DNA of 64,000 bases from Tubiluchus corallicola. Taxonomy: Eukaryota; Priapulida; Priapulimorpha; Priapulimorphida; Tubiluchidae. A model generated the notes under the pieces. That model searched no databases and had not been told where the DNA came from. It worked only from the letters and a program-made list of their open reading frames with translations. Positions 45,405 to 60,400 of the stretch are shown here, one piece after another (positions within the stretch are counted from its first letter, which is position 1; each line of letters begins with the position of its first letter). Where the stretch lies: positions 1,753,501 to 1,817,500 of the forward strand of contig JAQGDQ010000003.1 in NCBI GenBank assembly GCA_030141605.1. Reading direction: 5' to 3'. The position numbers and the translations under genes were made by a program.

Positions 45405-48400
45405 CTAAAAATAAAATTGTGTCAGTTCAGAACCATAACTATGTTAGTTTTCTATACAACATTAGTTTATAGACATACACAAAATATGCCAATTTACTAA
45501 AAATGCTATGGAGCTTCATAACAGAGAAAACTTGTGACAAATTCGTGGTTACAATAATAAATACATTAATTGAAATTTGCCTTGGTACAGGTTTAACATT
45601 TGTGATAGTACAAAACAGAAAATATTATCATGTTTTATACCTTCACACTGCAGTTATACGGCAAAAGTATGTTTGCATTTTTAGCAACAGTAACTTACTA
45701 ACTATAAGGAAATACTTATTCCTAGAACATGTTCCAAGCTCATATTTAGTTGTATGTATATAACAAAATGTTTCATGTGAACAGTTCTAGTTATGCAAAA
45801 GACGGACGTATACAAGTCAACTTACTTGTCTTGCCTGTTCTTGCTGTAACATGCTGAACAAATCGTATCCTAAATACAAAAGGCACAGTAATCAACAGCA
45901 TGTAAAAATCAATGATGTTGCACGATGTACAATCGTGCACATGTAACAAGATGTCTGGTAGATACATGCTCAAAAAATTGGGGTACTAGGGACTATTAGG
46001 TATGGGCAGCTGTAACCTTCTTAGAAATAGCAATAATCTCTTACCTATTCATGGATACTTTGGACAAAATTGCCAGTATTTCACATTTTCTAAGGAAACA
46101 GTGTGTTATGTTTATTATAGTTTTTCACTTGCACATCAGAATACGTTTTCGAAAACTAATGGTGCGAGTTGGTTTGGCATGCACATAAAAGCAATGTTAG
46201 GATGCAATGGTAATCAACTCAAGCACAAAGGCAAATGTGAATTTCACTACGGTTTAATGTAAAAATATATTAAACAAGTCTTGCTTTTCTTACTAGTGCA
46301 ATTTAAATGGCTGATTTGGCATTCAAAGTTGGTACAACTTACATCAGGAGGGCATGCTAAGCTGATAACTAAATCAGTGAAATAGTATTAAAAGCACAAA
46401 TTACTAAACTGTTGCTCACTTGTTAACCACAAGGTGCACTCATAAATTAGCAGATCGAAGTAGTGAATGAAAAAGTAATAATATTTACTCATCAAACTTT
46501 CAATAAGCTGTTACAAATAACTTGAGCAAGGGCTTTTCTAGCGCAGTTATTGCTGCTCACATTAAAGTACGCATATTTCAGAATACGTTTATTCTGTACA
46601 GCAGCATTTACTTACTTGGTGCAGAAGCAGTTGCATAGGACCCAGGCAAGAGGGAACTGCTGTATGGTCCACTCCTAAAGTCAATGGGATTATTCTGTGC
46701 TGCAGCTACGTTGTGTATCAGGGATACTGGTACAGGATCAGATGTAGGCTCAGGCCCTGGCGGGACAGGTATTGCTGGTATTGGACCACCTACAGGAACT
46801 GGCATTATTCTGAAAACACAAATTCGGCATTATTTAGTTTTACCATTATCCTGAAAAATACTCAATAGGCTTTATTAACGTTTTCTACATGCATATAAAG
46901 CTTGATAAATTTGTATGGTGGTATGTACCTTTTAGTTTACTAAAACCAAATTTTTAATACCTGCCCCAACTGTAAAATGAACAAGACGTCAATGCATTGC
47001 TTATATCTAATATGAGTTGTAATTTGTTTTAAAGAAGCAACTATATATTTAAAAAAAGAAAAGATGAAATAAATCCAAGATATTAAAATTTTATGTCTAA
47101 TTTTCTAATGACAGAAGGTATTTGTCGATATTCGTCTTACAGCAAGCAAGATTGTAATTAACAGTGAACAATTTTTGTTCAAAGAATTTCACAAATAAGA
47201 GACGTGATAAAAAAACTCAATTTACATGCAGCCATTATTTACCTAAGGATGTTCTGGAGACAAGTATAAGAAACAGCAACAAAATGAGAACTCCAACCCT
47301 CAAAAATGCCAGCACTTAAGAACAGCAAAGTTGAACTCAGGCTGACATTACGTTTGTCTTAGCAGTCTGCTTCGTTATGTTTGACTTTTGAGAAATACTA
47401 TTTCTAGTGAATGCATTCAATTATCTACATACTGTACTTGTAGAAATTATTACCTCCCTTCATACTTAAGTTTACTGTGTTTTACTAAGATTGTGCAGAA
47501 CTTTTGTGAGCAATTTGCAGAATTAGCCTGTAACATAACTAGAAAATGCACTCAATCCCATATTAAGTATTTACATTTATATAAGCCAGACTTCTTAATC
47601 TTCATAGTCCTCCAGTAAATATCAGACTTCAGTAGCATGGTCAGTTAAGTACAGAACATGTGTATCTAAACCGATGGTGTTTCATAATGAAATTACTTAT
47701 ACAATGTAAACAGATCTATTTAAATTAACACAACACTGAATAATGTAAGTTAAACTGCAACCAAGAGAATAGCAAAAATATAGACTTATAAGCCGTCACA
47801 CGGTCATTCAAAACATTGTTTGTCAGTATTAGTGAACCGTGTGGCTTGAATAGTGGACTTTGAATGTCATTCAAGTTTGACGATATTAAGCGGGTTTTCA
47901 ATTTTGTCAGTGTTGGTCGTCATTCTTGGAATGAACTACTAATAATAATGGCAAGCTGGCGACTCAACTAGAAGAGCCCATTCACAGCGGGTGCCAAACC
48001 ACGCACTGTCACTAAAAACAATGAATTCTTAACAAAAAACAACTGCATACAATTTGTAACAGTGCATGAGTGTATTACGGGAGACAAGAATGTAGATTCG
48101 TATAGGAAATGTACAGGAATTTGCACTTGTACTGTGGCATGTACTTCCAAACGTGCAGCTATCGTGCTTTGACAATGTGCTTTTTCTGCATTAGAGGTGA
48201 AAATTTATCCAGTAATCGAACATTGGTGTTATCTAAATATAATTTAAAAATTTGTTTGCGCTTCTCTCAATTTCTGAAATATTTGATAATTATTTCTTGT
48301 TTCCCATTCTTTGCCACAATTAGCTTTTCAATGAAAAGTTCATTTTTGGTTGCTTTCGCTTTCCTTTCGCAATGCATGCTGAAACAAAGCTAGGTTTCAT

Positions 48401-51400
48401 AAAAGTGATATTAGCACTACTTGAGAAACAAAGTGAACATCCTTTCAACCAATGGTTAAGTGCAAAGTAACTGTCAGAGAAAACCGATCAAGTGGACAGA
48501 GGTCAGTACTTTGAATGTCAGTGTTTTGACTGCCAGTTTATTGTAGGATGTGTGGACCAGCATTACAAGATGTAGCAAACAGTTTCACCATAAAAACAAT
48601 GTAAAAAATAACAGAAAAGATGTATTTAGTTTTTAATTTAGCTCATGGTAAGTGAAACCATGAAGGTAGTAAGTAACGTGGTATGTTTGTATGATCATAG
48701 TAAAGTTGCAGATGTCACTGATGCAGAATCCAGTAGAAACAAAGAACCATCTTACATTAAGCCACTAAATGCTCCTGATTTGAGAAACCCACAACACCAA
48801 ACTGAAAGGTAGTAAGTGAACATGCAGTGCTGCAGGAAAGAAATGCAAAATAATCAAGAACGTGCCACAGAAATATTTATTATTACAACATAAACGAGCA
48901 AGAAAAACAGAACTGTTATGCATAGATGTGCCTTATATACACTTTATCTACAACTGTGTGACTATACTTGAAATTAACAGTAATTTAAAGACTACAAAGC
49001 TCAACTTAAATGCTATTGATCACGGACCCACTCATGCTAAGAAATATACACGAAGCTCAGCTTACATATTTCTGAATAAAGTTTCCTCGAGTGAAAAATA
49101 ACTAAAAGCAGAGAAATGCAAAAACATCTGGTACGTAGGCTTTTAGAAATGTTAAAATAATGCACAAATTTAATAGACTTCTACAGAATTTTGAAAAGGA
49201 AAAAGTTTGACTGCATAAAATTTTATTTTCAATTTTGTTCACAAGCAAGAATCTGCCCACATAATCAATTTTACACACCGGTCACATTGTTGTTACAACA
49301 CTTGCCACTAAAACACAACAACTGACTTCATAAAAATAAACAGCCATTATTTTTAACAATTCAAAAGGTACTTTTTATAGAAAATTGACATTGTTTTATC
49401 TAAGAAATTTAAATCAAAAACTCACAATTTACACAAAGAAATCCACAAAGTTAAGGTTTTTTGTTTGGCTTTATGACCTAATTAACAGGGCTTTCCATTT
49501 AACCAATAATTACTAGCACAGTTGGCAAATAAAAAAAATGTCAAGGTGCCAGTTTACAACCCATTAAAGTCAAAACAGGAAAAGTGCATTGAATTGCAAC
49601 AGCTATCAATGTGCTAAATGTGCTTCAGAAGAACTGAGGAGTATTAAATAACTAAACTATTTGCAGCATTCGACAATTAACATATAATATTCTAGCAAGG
49701 TTATGGACAGTCTGTATCCTTGATCTACAGCAAGTAGTAGGAAAGAGAACCCATTCGTCGTTATAAACATGATGTAAGCATTTTGATACATTGAAATAAT
49801 GCCAATGGCAATAACCCACTTTTCATTTTCTTACTTTCAAAACAGTTTTCATGCTAAACTATGTGTACATACAGACTAACAACGATGAGCTGCTTTTGAT
49901 ATGTATACAGCTTGGCTTGGTGCCAAAGACATTGGTTGACAAGACATCAGGCTAATAAGAACTACATGTGAATCAGTGCCACCAACTTTCCACATTAGAT
50001 TTAAGGGTAGATGCATAGCCTTGTAAAATACACACTTGTCATGAGGCCGGCCATAAAAAAATTGTTTCTGTCTTACCTTATGAGCTCAAAAGATGTCAGT
50101 AGGGTGGGAAGAAAATATTTTTAAAGCTATGAATGTTTAAAGCTGAATCGCAGAATATTTAAAATCAGTTGAAATCAAAATTTAATTATTTCCAACTGGT
50201 TAGCAGTAATCTTTTAAATTTTTTCAATGCACAATTTTTCACGTTTTTCTCATTACTAAATTATCGTATAATTATCGATTATTATACAGTCTTTTTTTGT
50301 ATCAAGAACGCATATTCTGATAATTATGGTATAAGCGGCAATAATACTTGGCCATTAATACACCAATTTGGCAGAAAATTCGATAAGTTTTAGACTCCAA
50401 TACAATGAGCAACGGCAACCCTGGCCGACAAATAGCCGTAGAAAAACATGGTCGCATCCTGTATTCGCCAAAAAAACGATGTTATAATAATTATTGTGTT
50501 TTACATTTTAAATTAAAAAATACGCTTTTTGTATATGAACTTACAAAAAAATTATAAAATTGCCGGCCGGGTGCACGATAAAAAAATATTACCCGGGCGA
50601 TTAGACGGAAACAGAAGTATTTTTATTGTCGGCCTGAACCTAGCTACATGGGAATGATACAGAGTCTACAATTAAGTACAAGCAAGTAAACAAGCACATT
50701 TCTCAAATCAAGAGCATACTATACCCAACTACAAACGTGATTTTTGGTTACCACCATTCAGGTAGTGGTGAAATTGATGACAAACCACTATAGTCTATTC
50801 CACTTATAATGTCTGTTGAAATGGATTCTGCATCAGAGACGCTTGAAAGATTAGAAAAGGGGCTAAAATCGGAGATTGAAGGAAGCAAGGGGGTATTTGG
50901 TGACTGCGGAGTAGTTGGGAGGCTATAACAAGAACTACTGCCAGGGGAAGACATGGCAAGATCTATAATGCTATCTGCAAAACTCACGAACCCTTGCGTA
51001 TCAGACGGGACAGCGGGAGAAGCGCGTCTCTTTGGTGGAGGTTCATCATCATCACTATCTAGTGTTAGATCTATATAAGAATCATTATTGTTCTCCATTT
51101 TTTGTGTGGTGGGCATCGGTGATGGTGCACGAGCAGTACTCACTGTGCTCATTGGTCGAGGTGGGCTGGATGTAATAACTGCAACAATAAAAATGATGCA
51201 AAAACTTTGTCTAACATGTCATAAAGAAAATTTATCACTTGAAATTAGTAGAAAAGTAACTTTACAATGCTAATTTAAAATTTATATTATAACCGTGCAT
51301 TTTAAAGTGTTTATCAGAACATTTGCATCCCCGAGATCCTTGCTCCTTGATACAAGATCACGTTTTACAAAGTATAGAATGTACAAAGTAACAAAAATAA

Positions 51401-54400
51401 ATAATAATCACAATGACTGTACTAGATACTGCTATCAGAATTAAACTTCAAAAAGTTGGCTAACAGTATGACCACTCACTAAATCTTTTAATATCTTTCC
51501 ATTTCTTTTTAAAAGCCAATATCTAAACAATGAACAAGTGCAAAAAAAACTACTATCAAAGAAATTGTACTAATATATAAAACAAGACATTTACCTTCAG
51601 GTTTACGGTCTGGAGTTGCAGAAACTGTTAAAACTTCTTTGTTTTCATTGTGCGGATACCAAGAGCCATCTTCCTCAAATTTTACATTAGAACAATCTGC
51701 TGGAGCTTTTTGGAAAATATCCATAAATAGGCTGAAAAAAATTATATCACAACTAAGCACTATTTATAAACAGATGCTTGCAATAACTTAGTAACTCTTA
51801 AAATGTTTTCCAGCAGCAAAAACTAGCAGTCAAACTACATAAATAAATAGAACGTTACACAGCTCCAAGAAACATACTACCTAACACTAGAAATAAGGAA
51901 CTACCTTTGTGAGCAAGAATAGGACAACCTTTTTCATAAAATTGCAATTTACCTTAAAAATGCTGTTTGGAACTTTGGGAGTAGGTTTATTGTTTATATT
52001 TAATGAGAAACTAACTTTCAGTTTTGCTCAAATCCACGAGACTACAATAGTAGTACAACAAGTTTTACTGTATTTTTAACTCTGTAAAGCCGACGAGTCA
52101 ACTGGGAAGTCAGGCTAATAATTTATTATTAAGTATAGAAGCTTGAAGGATCACACCTTTCTTGAGAACATATTTTACATAAAGAAAAACTTACAAGTTA
52201 GAGCAATTACGGCACAAAGTTTGTGTCCTAAAGGTACTATAAGCCATTTTTAGAGAGTAAAAGGGGCAAATCTGGCAGCCACACAACAAAAAAATTCGCA
52301 CCTTAACAAATTACAAGAATAAGTAAGATACAAAATTACACATACACTATAATCAAAGGATACAGTCAGAAAAGTTTATAGCAAAATTCAAGCTTCTGAA
52401 CAAAAACCTGATTCAATATAAGTTATACACATTTTAGAAATGTGAAAGCAATGTTTGATAAAATATTCATCAATTAAGATACTCTGTCTTAGTGTCTTAC
52501 CCATCAATATGAAGAGTTGAAAAAGTAGCAGGTTTATCACAGACAGGGCAGATCCAGGTAGGCTTCTTCTCATTCATCATTAAGTACAGAGAAGCATCGA
52601 AACACTGCAAGTGCGAGCAAGATGAAGCACGACACGGAATCTGAATCCTCATCTTACCCAACTAAACAATGAATATACATATTTAAATAAACATAAACAA
52701 AAATGTCAACTAAACAAAACTATTCAAAACAGACATTCCAAAGCAGTCACTTTTTACAGCTTTTTGTTTTCAATGTGTGCATAGCGACATACACATGAAA
52801 CTTGAAGTCAGCAAATTAAATTAATAAACAATTTCACTTATTTATGACTGCGCATTTCAGCCTGTCTTTGTCGAACTCGAACAGTACCTGTACTATCATT
52901 TGATTTTTTAAGCCTCTGTTCATACAACTACAAATTACAAGAAAATATGCTATTTACCGGACACATCAGTGAAACCCTCAAACTTGTTGTGGCAATTTCA
53001 ACATCAGAGTGAAGGTTCTGTGCAAACTTTTCTTTGACTAAAAGTATAACACAAACATATTAGTGTTATGTGTTGACAAAAAATATACTGGCAGATGTAT
53101 TTAACACGGCTTAAAACGTAGGCTATCAAGTTGTTCTGCAAGTTGAACAAATGAGAAAAACAGTAGTAACAATACAATGCCATCATGAAACTACAAAATA
53201 CATACTCAAGGCTTTTGTGTGTTCAGCATTTCTAATCCCTGACTGCTTTAGCCTGTTCAGCAAAATGCTAGCTGTCAGTTTTCGCACTAAGAACACAGCT
53301 ATACAGTAAGCCTGGAAAAACACCAAAACATGATAATCATCAACGGAAGTACTGTACTCATAAATATACAACAAAAGCTGTAATTTAATTCGATTAAAAT
53401 GCATGCACGGTTAAACCGAAAAAAAACATCTATGACAATTGCATATAAAATTAGGTAATAACTATGAAGGTAAACATACACGTCCAAACTCTGAAGCCCA
53501 TGACACACTGATGTGATTAGGAACAGTTGGAGACAACTTGCACAAGCCCGTAATGTTGACTGGTCGACTCGGCCGCTTTGGCTCAACGCCAGGTTTATTG
53601 GAGGGAATAATATTCTGTAAAAACATTTTGAAGAAAGAATTATTTTCAAACAATTTAGGTCCTCAATTTTATTAAGATAACATGTCCATCACATCCAGAT
53701 ACATCTGATTCATTAGGGCACTTACAACAAATTTTTCTGTACAGAAAATTGTGTCTACTGAGTGGCACTGATTTCAAACAATAATTCATGAAAAAGAAAC
53801 TGCTAAAAATAATGCCAGAACATTATGTGCAGTTGTTTGTGTCTCTTTTAGGCTTTTCAGCTTCTACATTTCAGTGTTAATGTTCAATAATGCGCTTTTT
53901 CTAGCTGGATACTAGGCTTTCTACGTTAATTAACAGTACCGTCAACTGTAAATTCTATGCTGTTGCAGCTCAGATGACTGCACAAAGTTCTTTGTTTGGA
54001 TATTTTGTGTTAGTTTTATCGTAAAGACTCTTTTGTTTTGCACAAAAATTTAACATGGCCTCGACCAGATATCTGTTTGATACAGTTGGCAACATTTAGC
54101 ATGTAGAATGGTCAGCAATAAATTTGAGGGTTTTGCTGCATATATACATACTCCCACATGTTTTCTGGACCACAAGCCTGTATACTCTAAGCATTCTCAA
54201 TAGGCCTATAAACAAAATGATTTGCAAAGGCATTATTGTTTTTGTACAAGAGTCTATATGCTTTATATAGATCTCTGCACATATTGTTAGGTCTTTACTT
54301 TCAAAAAACTTCATCACAACCAATATATTTTGCTAGAGGCCCACACAAGTCTTTTTGGTAGGCCTATTTTGGGTATGTAGCTTTTTGCTGACACGAAATT

Positions 54401-57400
54401 ATGAATTTGCATTGGAGATACATCTTTATTGATCCAAATTCCGTAGGGCAGCTTCTTACAGACCATGATTGTAGACTTTTTTGTAAACAAACACCATATA
54501 TAACAAAGTAAATAAACATATAGGTTTAATAAATGAATGAATAATTGAGATTTATGTATCTAAAAGATTTAAATTTTTCAACTGTGTATAACACTGAAAC
54601 TGATATAACTACAGTAGGTGTCACTTAATAGACTCAGTTTGGGACCGAGGTGCTTTGACCCAATTAACCGACTGAACCTATTAACCGATAGGTGTAGTAT
54701 TACAGGTATAGAAGTATGAGTCATGAGCTTACTATGCACTGCAGAAGTTTTTAATGAATTTTAGAAACGAAGTAAGGCCTAAATTCCTTTGTGCAGTTAA
54801 AAATTAGAAAACATATTAATTTGCATAAGTGTATTAGCAAAAGTATACTTTTCTAACTCACAGACTTTTCCAAGTCTGTTTATTTGCAAAAATTACAAAA
54901 AATTCTTCAAAAAGTGAGCTGCTTCATTTTCTCATGAAGAAGTTGGCCCACAAAGTTCTCGTCATTATAAAGACATTGAAAATCCATTGTTGTGTGTTAC
55001 TAAAACAATTCTGAATCGTCTGCTCACTTACATTGCCCTTATTTGCTGCACGATGTTTACTCTTTTAATTCACAAGGAATACCGGCCGATTACTATACCA
55101 GCTGCATCTTCGACTGTTAACTCATTAAGCCTAAAAGTGTGATTTGCAACGACAGCATCAAAAGGAAACTGCTAGGCAAGTGATTAAATGTTTAGCTTCC
55201 AGAAATTCTTTGGGTAACTGTGGGCGAGAGGGTAACAGATTCGAAGTAAAACCACTACGCTAGCGTATTAGTGCATGATAAACGTACCTGCTTATAAACA
55301 AAACGGTACTTAACACGATTGTTTCTGCATACATAGTGCACAAAAGTGAAGTACAGATGACGCAAAGATAGGAAAGGCTCTTTAAGCACATACAAATATC
55401 TTATTTTAAGTAGGTGAATGAAAAATATTGAGTTAATTATGAGGAGTTATTTCAGTCAAGTACCGATAATTTTTATGTGTATTTGAATAGAAGCGGCCCG
55501 TTTCAGGCACTTTTGAGTCAATTAAGTGATTGAGTCTATTAAGCGGCGCCTACTGTATAAGGTAGAAAAGTAATTAGTAAAACAGTTTGGCAGCCATTTC
55601 AAGTATATAATGCAAGTAACTATATTTCTTTCTTATGCATTACAGCAAAAATTTTATTTTGTTGTTTTTATGCAGCAAAAATCTGTCCAGTACTGAAAAC
55701 TCTAAAAGACTCATCATAAAAATGGACATGGGGCTATCTTGTATTGCGGCTATCTCAAATTTTTAATTTGTGCCAAAATACAATTATGTTCTTCTTCGAG
55801 TAACCTATGTAGACCTTTTGGGGGGTTTGGGAGTATTTAAATTCAGAAATAAACAAAGGTGCATAAAAGTAATAAAACCTTTGGTGCACAAAGAGCACAT
55901 ACACTTGGCTGTGAAGGGAAGCAGTGGACACACAAATCTATTGATTTCAATGCGTTGTTTAAAACAGAAACATTCTGTCTGAAAACGGACATGCTTGTAC
56001 AGATCAATCTGGATTTGGTGGACATGCAGCAAACGCTGATTGTTGGGACACATTTCCAATTTTTTTTGGCCTTTTTACCAATTCAGTGAGTTTACAAAAT
56101 AAATTCAAGGGAATTGCATTTAAACTTAAGTGAAGCGATTAAAAAGTGGAATAGTTAACGCTCAGATTTACTGTAAGAAAATAATTTCATTTTCAAAGGG
56201 GATTGTCATTCTGCCCATCAAACGGGATTGTCATTCAGTCCATCACATAAATTCAAATTACATTACATTAGCACATAAGCCTAAATTTAGTCATGTTTTT
56301 AGACTTAAGCTACCGAACCATAATTATAAATGTATACTCTAGAGTGAAATCAAAGGACTGGTTACAAAGTCATGCACTACAAATAGTGCATGTGCACTGT
56401 CATTAGTAGGTAAATTTATAGTCCGGTTGTAGGTGTTATTGTCAGATTTGCATTATTTTTCCATTCTTATCAGTAAATAAATAAAAGTGCCAAATTTTCG
56501 AAGGCTACAATAATTTTCTGATTAAACCACTGTAGTAAGTTGAAATATACTATTTTTTATTTAGCACCAAATTAAATATACTATTATGTATTTTATACAA
56601 CAATACTTACAGGTAGGGGACACATTTTGTTATTGACTCTAACGCATATACTAGGTGGAAAATTATCGTCCTGTTCACAGCTGGTTTCTAGCAAACAAAA
56701 CCTTAGTTGGACTTGGACAGAATAATCATATTTAGCACCTGGTCGAACATCCCTGTAAAGAAAATACATAGACCAAACAAATGAAACGGATAAGTTGTAG
56801 TTCACACTATGCATAGGTTATATAAACCTTTATCTACTTGTTTCCAAAAAGTGGACCAAAAGCATAAAGAACCTTAAACAACAGAATGCGCAATACAGAG
56901 TACTGTTAGAAAGTATTTATAAACTAAAAAGCAGAAATTTAAGAATAAAACTGTATTAAATTACCTAGACATGGTAATCTCTTGAGCTTGTTGTGGTGTG
57001 AGATGAAATGCAACAAACGACTCTTGGAATCGAGTGTTACCCTGAGGCACTGCAATAAATATAACTAATTCAGAAAAAATCTGCATATTTTAAACACAAT
57101 TTTCCACTTTCAATGTATTAGTATTAATGTATAAATATTACTGTACCAAAATTTGCTTTTTTTGGAATTCCCAAAATCCTGTCTATGAATATTTAAAAAT
57201 TGATGATAGTCCTGCATAAGTGCTTAAATTTTATACAATGCTCACACAAAAGTAACTATCTTTCAAAAGAAAATTAAATTACCTTACTATTTCAATGGTG
57301 TTATCACAATTTCTCTCCAAGTAGATTTTAAGAATAACAAAATAAACTTTGCTGGCAAAAACTTAGAGCAAAATTTCTAAATTTAGGTAAGGCACTTACA

Positions 57401-60400
57401 AGGTCTTGTTCTAGAGACAGTACAACACAAATCAACAAGGCAAAAAAATGTGTGAAAAAATGTCAAAATTAAGTCAGAAATATCTTTAAATCTGGTTAAT
57501 ATCTAACTCAAGCTTTTATTAAAGATGCTCAATAAAGATGATGCAAAGCGAATACGGCAGGAACAGCCAGCAACCTTTGTACTGCATGAACACTATCTGC
57601 TGATTAGTTTCAAAAACTGTTGCTAGCGAGCTGCATTAAATACTGTACAACAACAACAGCAGAAAATAGGAAGTCAGCCCAAAAAAGCTATTATTTTGCT
57701 CATAAAAAATGTTGGGTAACTGTAGATATCCAGGAAAGAAATTATGGAACTGAATTAGTCCCTGTGCCCCACAATAGATCAGTAGATCTTATCACACCAC
57801 GAAAAGACTGTTCCTCGGTCATCAACCTGGGTGACAGATCCTTGGATGAACCGAGAAAGTGTTACAATTTCTTACTTGTGTATTTTTCATTATCATTTTG
57901 AAAATTAATCAGCAAGGAATTGCACCTCACAGTAATAAAAGTAATCTTATGTACCATCTTAAAAATGTAAGCCCAATGGCAATTAATCTTATAACGCTAA
58001 AAACTGATTTTCAACATTATTATGATTTCTGTATATGTTCACATTTTTAGTGTAACAAGCTAAAAGGGAAATGAAGTCACTGGAACACATCAAGCAAAAA
58101 TACATTACATTTTTGCAACATTAATAAGAACAATTTTCTCACATGTTTAAACCATATTTTTCAAATGTATTTAAAACTGTAACCCACTAAAAATAGTACT
58201 ACCACACAAACAACCTGCCAATAACTACTAAAGATATAAAACAAATTTCTTACCAAGACTAGTAGGCCGAACTAATTCGCCGAGTATGTCGTAAAATGGT
58301 AACTTTTTTAAACGTACATCTGGATGTACAGGAACAGCATTTAAATGGTTAGTTTGTGCACCTGGATACATGGGCAAATGTGGTGGTGGGACTCCATACC
58401 CGGCTGGATTAAGGTGCGATCTTGTTTGACTACAAAAGAATGTGGAAAACAGCGATTTTCAGAACAAAACCTAGGCATATTTTTTAAATAAAATTTCTCA
58501 TTTGCAACTACAGAACACGCTTTTGAGTATAGGCACTAGGCAGTACTGTCTCAAAATTTGGACTGTAAGAAATTGGGTAAGCAAAAAATATACATAAAAA
58601 ATAATAAATGTATAGAAAACATGATAAAAAATGTACTTACTAAGTTAAAAATAAGAAAATATTCATACTAACAGGGCAACTCACTAAGGCAATAAAAACA
58701 GAAAACAGCACTACAGTAAACAAACCTGTAGAGAGAGGGATCATTAGGTCTTACTGGAACTTGATGTTGGGAAGATACTGTTGGAGACGTAGGCCTTCCT
58801 CCTGATGAAGCAAACCTTCGCATACTGTAACAATGCAAAAGAACAGTTTATGTTTTATAAGCAAATAACAGATCTAATTAGCTACACAATACACATCTTA
58901 AAGGCAAAGAACCATATAAGCAAAACTGAACATTTTGAACTTAGTTCAACACTGTCTTTAGGAACAGTCATTGCTCATTGGGAAGTCACAATTTGACAGA
59001 ATAATACAATGTAAACACAAACAATGAAAGAACTGACAACACTGACTGTTTTAATCATGGAGCTCATACACTCACTGCTAATATGCTTTTTAGAGTGTCA
59101 ACATTTTGGAAGCTTCTTCGCTGATGAAACTGAGCAGGATTACATTGAACACAATGAATTTCGCTATTATTCATTGTTATGCTTGCTAACTAGATTAACT
59201 ATGACAAAGAGGGATACTGTAAGCAAACGTTACACAAACAAATTTTTTGTGACAGCTTCCCATAGCAATGGAAAATGCTAGTGTGAGTTGGAAAAGCGAT
59301 AAATTTTATGCGTATTTCACCTGTGGAGCATGCCATTCATAATATGGCACATCCATTATTAAGAGCTAACTTTAATTAGTCGCTGTGAGAAATTAGCAAA
59401 GTTGGCAATAATAATTCTATTAACTATTGGCATCTTCTGGGATCACTCCAAGACTTTTATGGAAATGGACTGTTCTGCTGATTATCTAGAGAACTATGGG
59501 GCAACCCGGCAATCAATGTAGTGGCTAAGCCTCTGGCTACTTGCATATATATAATATCTGTACTGCTTTTAATAAATTTGGCATTAAATACAACTTATAA
59601 ATGACACTAATGTATTCTGTGACTCTAAAACTGATATGCAAATCATACAAAATAATACTCAATCTTTCCTTAGTTCACACCCCGCCCCCCCTCTCTCTTT
59701 CCCTTTTTCCTCTTTCTCTTTATCCCTATTTGCAAATTATCAGGAATATTCATGCCAGTGATGCGATTGCTAATGCCATTTTCAGGGCTAGTAGCTGTAA
59801 TTGCTATTAGCAATAATGGACTAGCAGTAACTTAGTGTGACTAGTGCAAGTTTTGAGTCATATGCTTTTTGGATCTAACTGGAATAGTCCTAAATCTTAG
59901 TAAATAATGAATCTGAAAAAATATTAAACAAAACTTGTTTATACTAATAAATTTTGGAAAAATAAGTTATATTTGATCTTAAAAAATATTAAGCAAAGTT
60001 TTTTTATACTAAAAAATATCACTTCAAAAGGTTCATACAAGGAAGTGTCGGAAATCGTTTGACAAAGTTTCGTCTGACATGCATTAGCTTCTAGCAAATG
60101 TCAGTAAAAAGTTGTGTAAGTAATACATGCAATAGCTAATATCTAAAAAATCGGTAGCAATCATATCACTGGTTTACGTCTTACAAAGCAATTCTCTGAC
60201 GAGAGTGAATATATACAGTAGTTAACAAATTATCTGTGCAGCTTTAATTGAACTTCATATATCTATTTACACATGCCATGTATTCAAGATAATTTTGATT
60301 ATAAATAAACTTTGTCTTGAGAAAAGTCTTCGTACCTTGACTATGAATTAAAAAATGTCGGCATTCAAAGCACTTCCCAGTACTGACAGCAACTGCCCTT

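Larger units (their letters stand above)
45810..52500. other. PIAS: PIAS 3' introns
   Basis: The introns between exons 10 and 15, including the 3.9-kb intron 12 (46810-50747). Apart from the exons listed, a GC-rich patch at about 50560-50600 (CCGGCCGGG...ACCCGGG) is the only compositional oddity. A possible 11-bp microexon at 47243-47253 is discussed among the rejected items. Confidence 0.5.

Noticed and set aside
46799-46809. Reading exon 13 as a separate gene starting at its ATG
   Set aside because: The frame runs on through exons 14 and 15 to the PIAS-typical ISLD terminus, so it is part of PIAS.
47243-47253. 11-bp PIAS microexon (NIL+AG) between good splice signals
   Set aside because: It would give exon 13 the right phase, but only from a phase-0 donor that truncates exon 12 well before its end; too short to support without transcripts.
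50560-50600. GC-rich inverted patch CCGGGT...ACCCGG in PIAS intron 12
   Set aside because: Only a 6-bp stem; no repeat partner or motif recognised.
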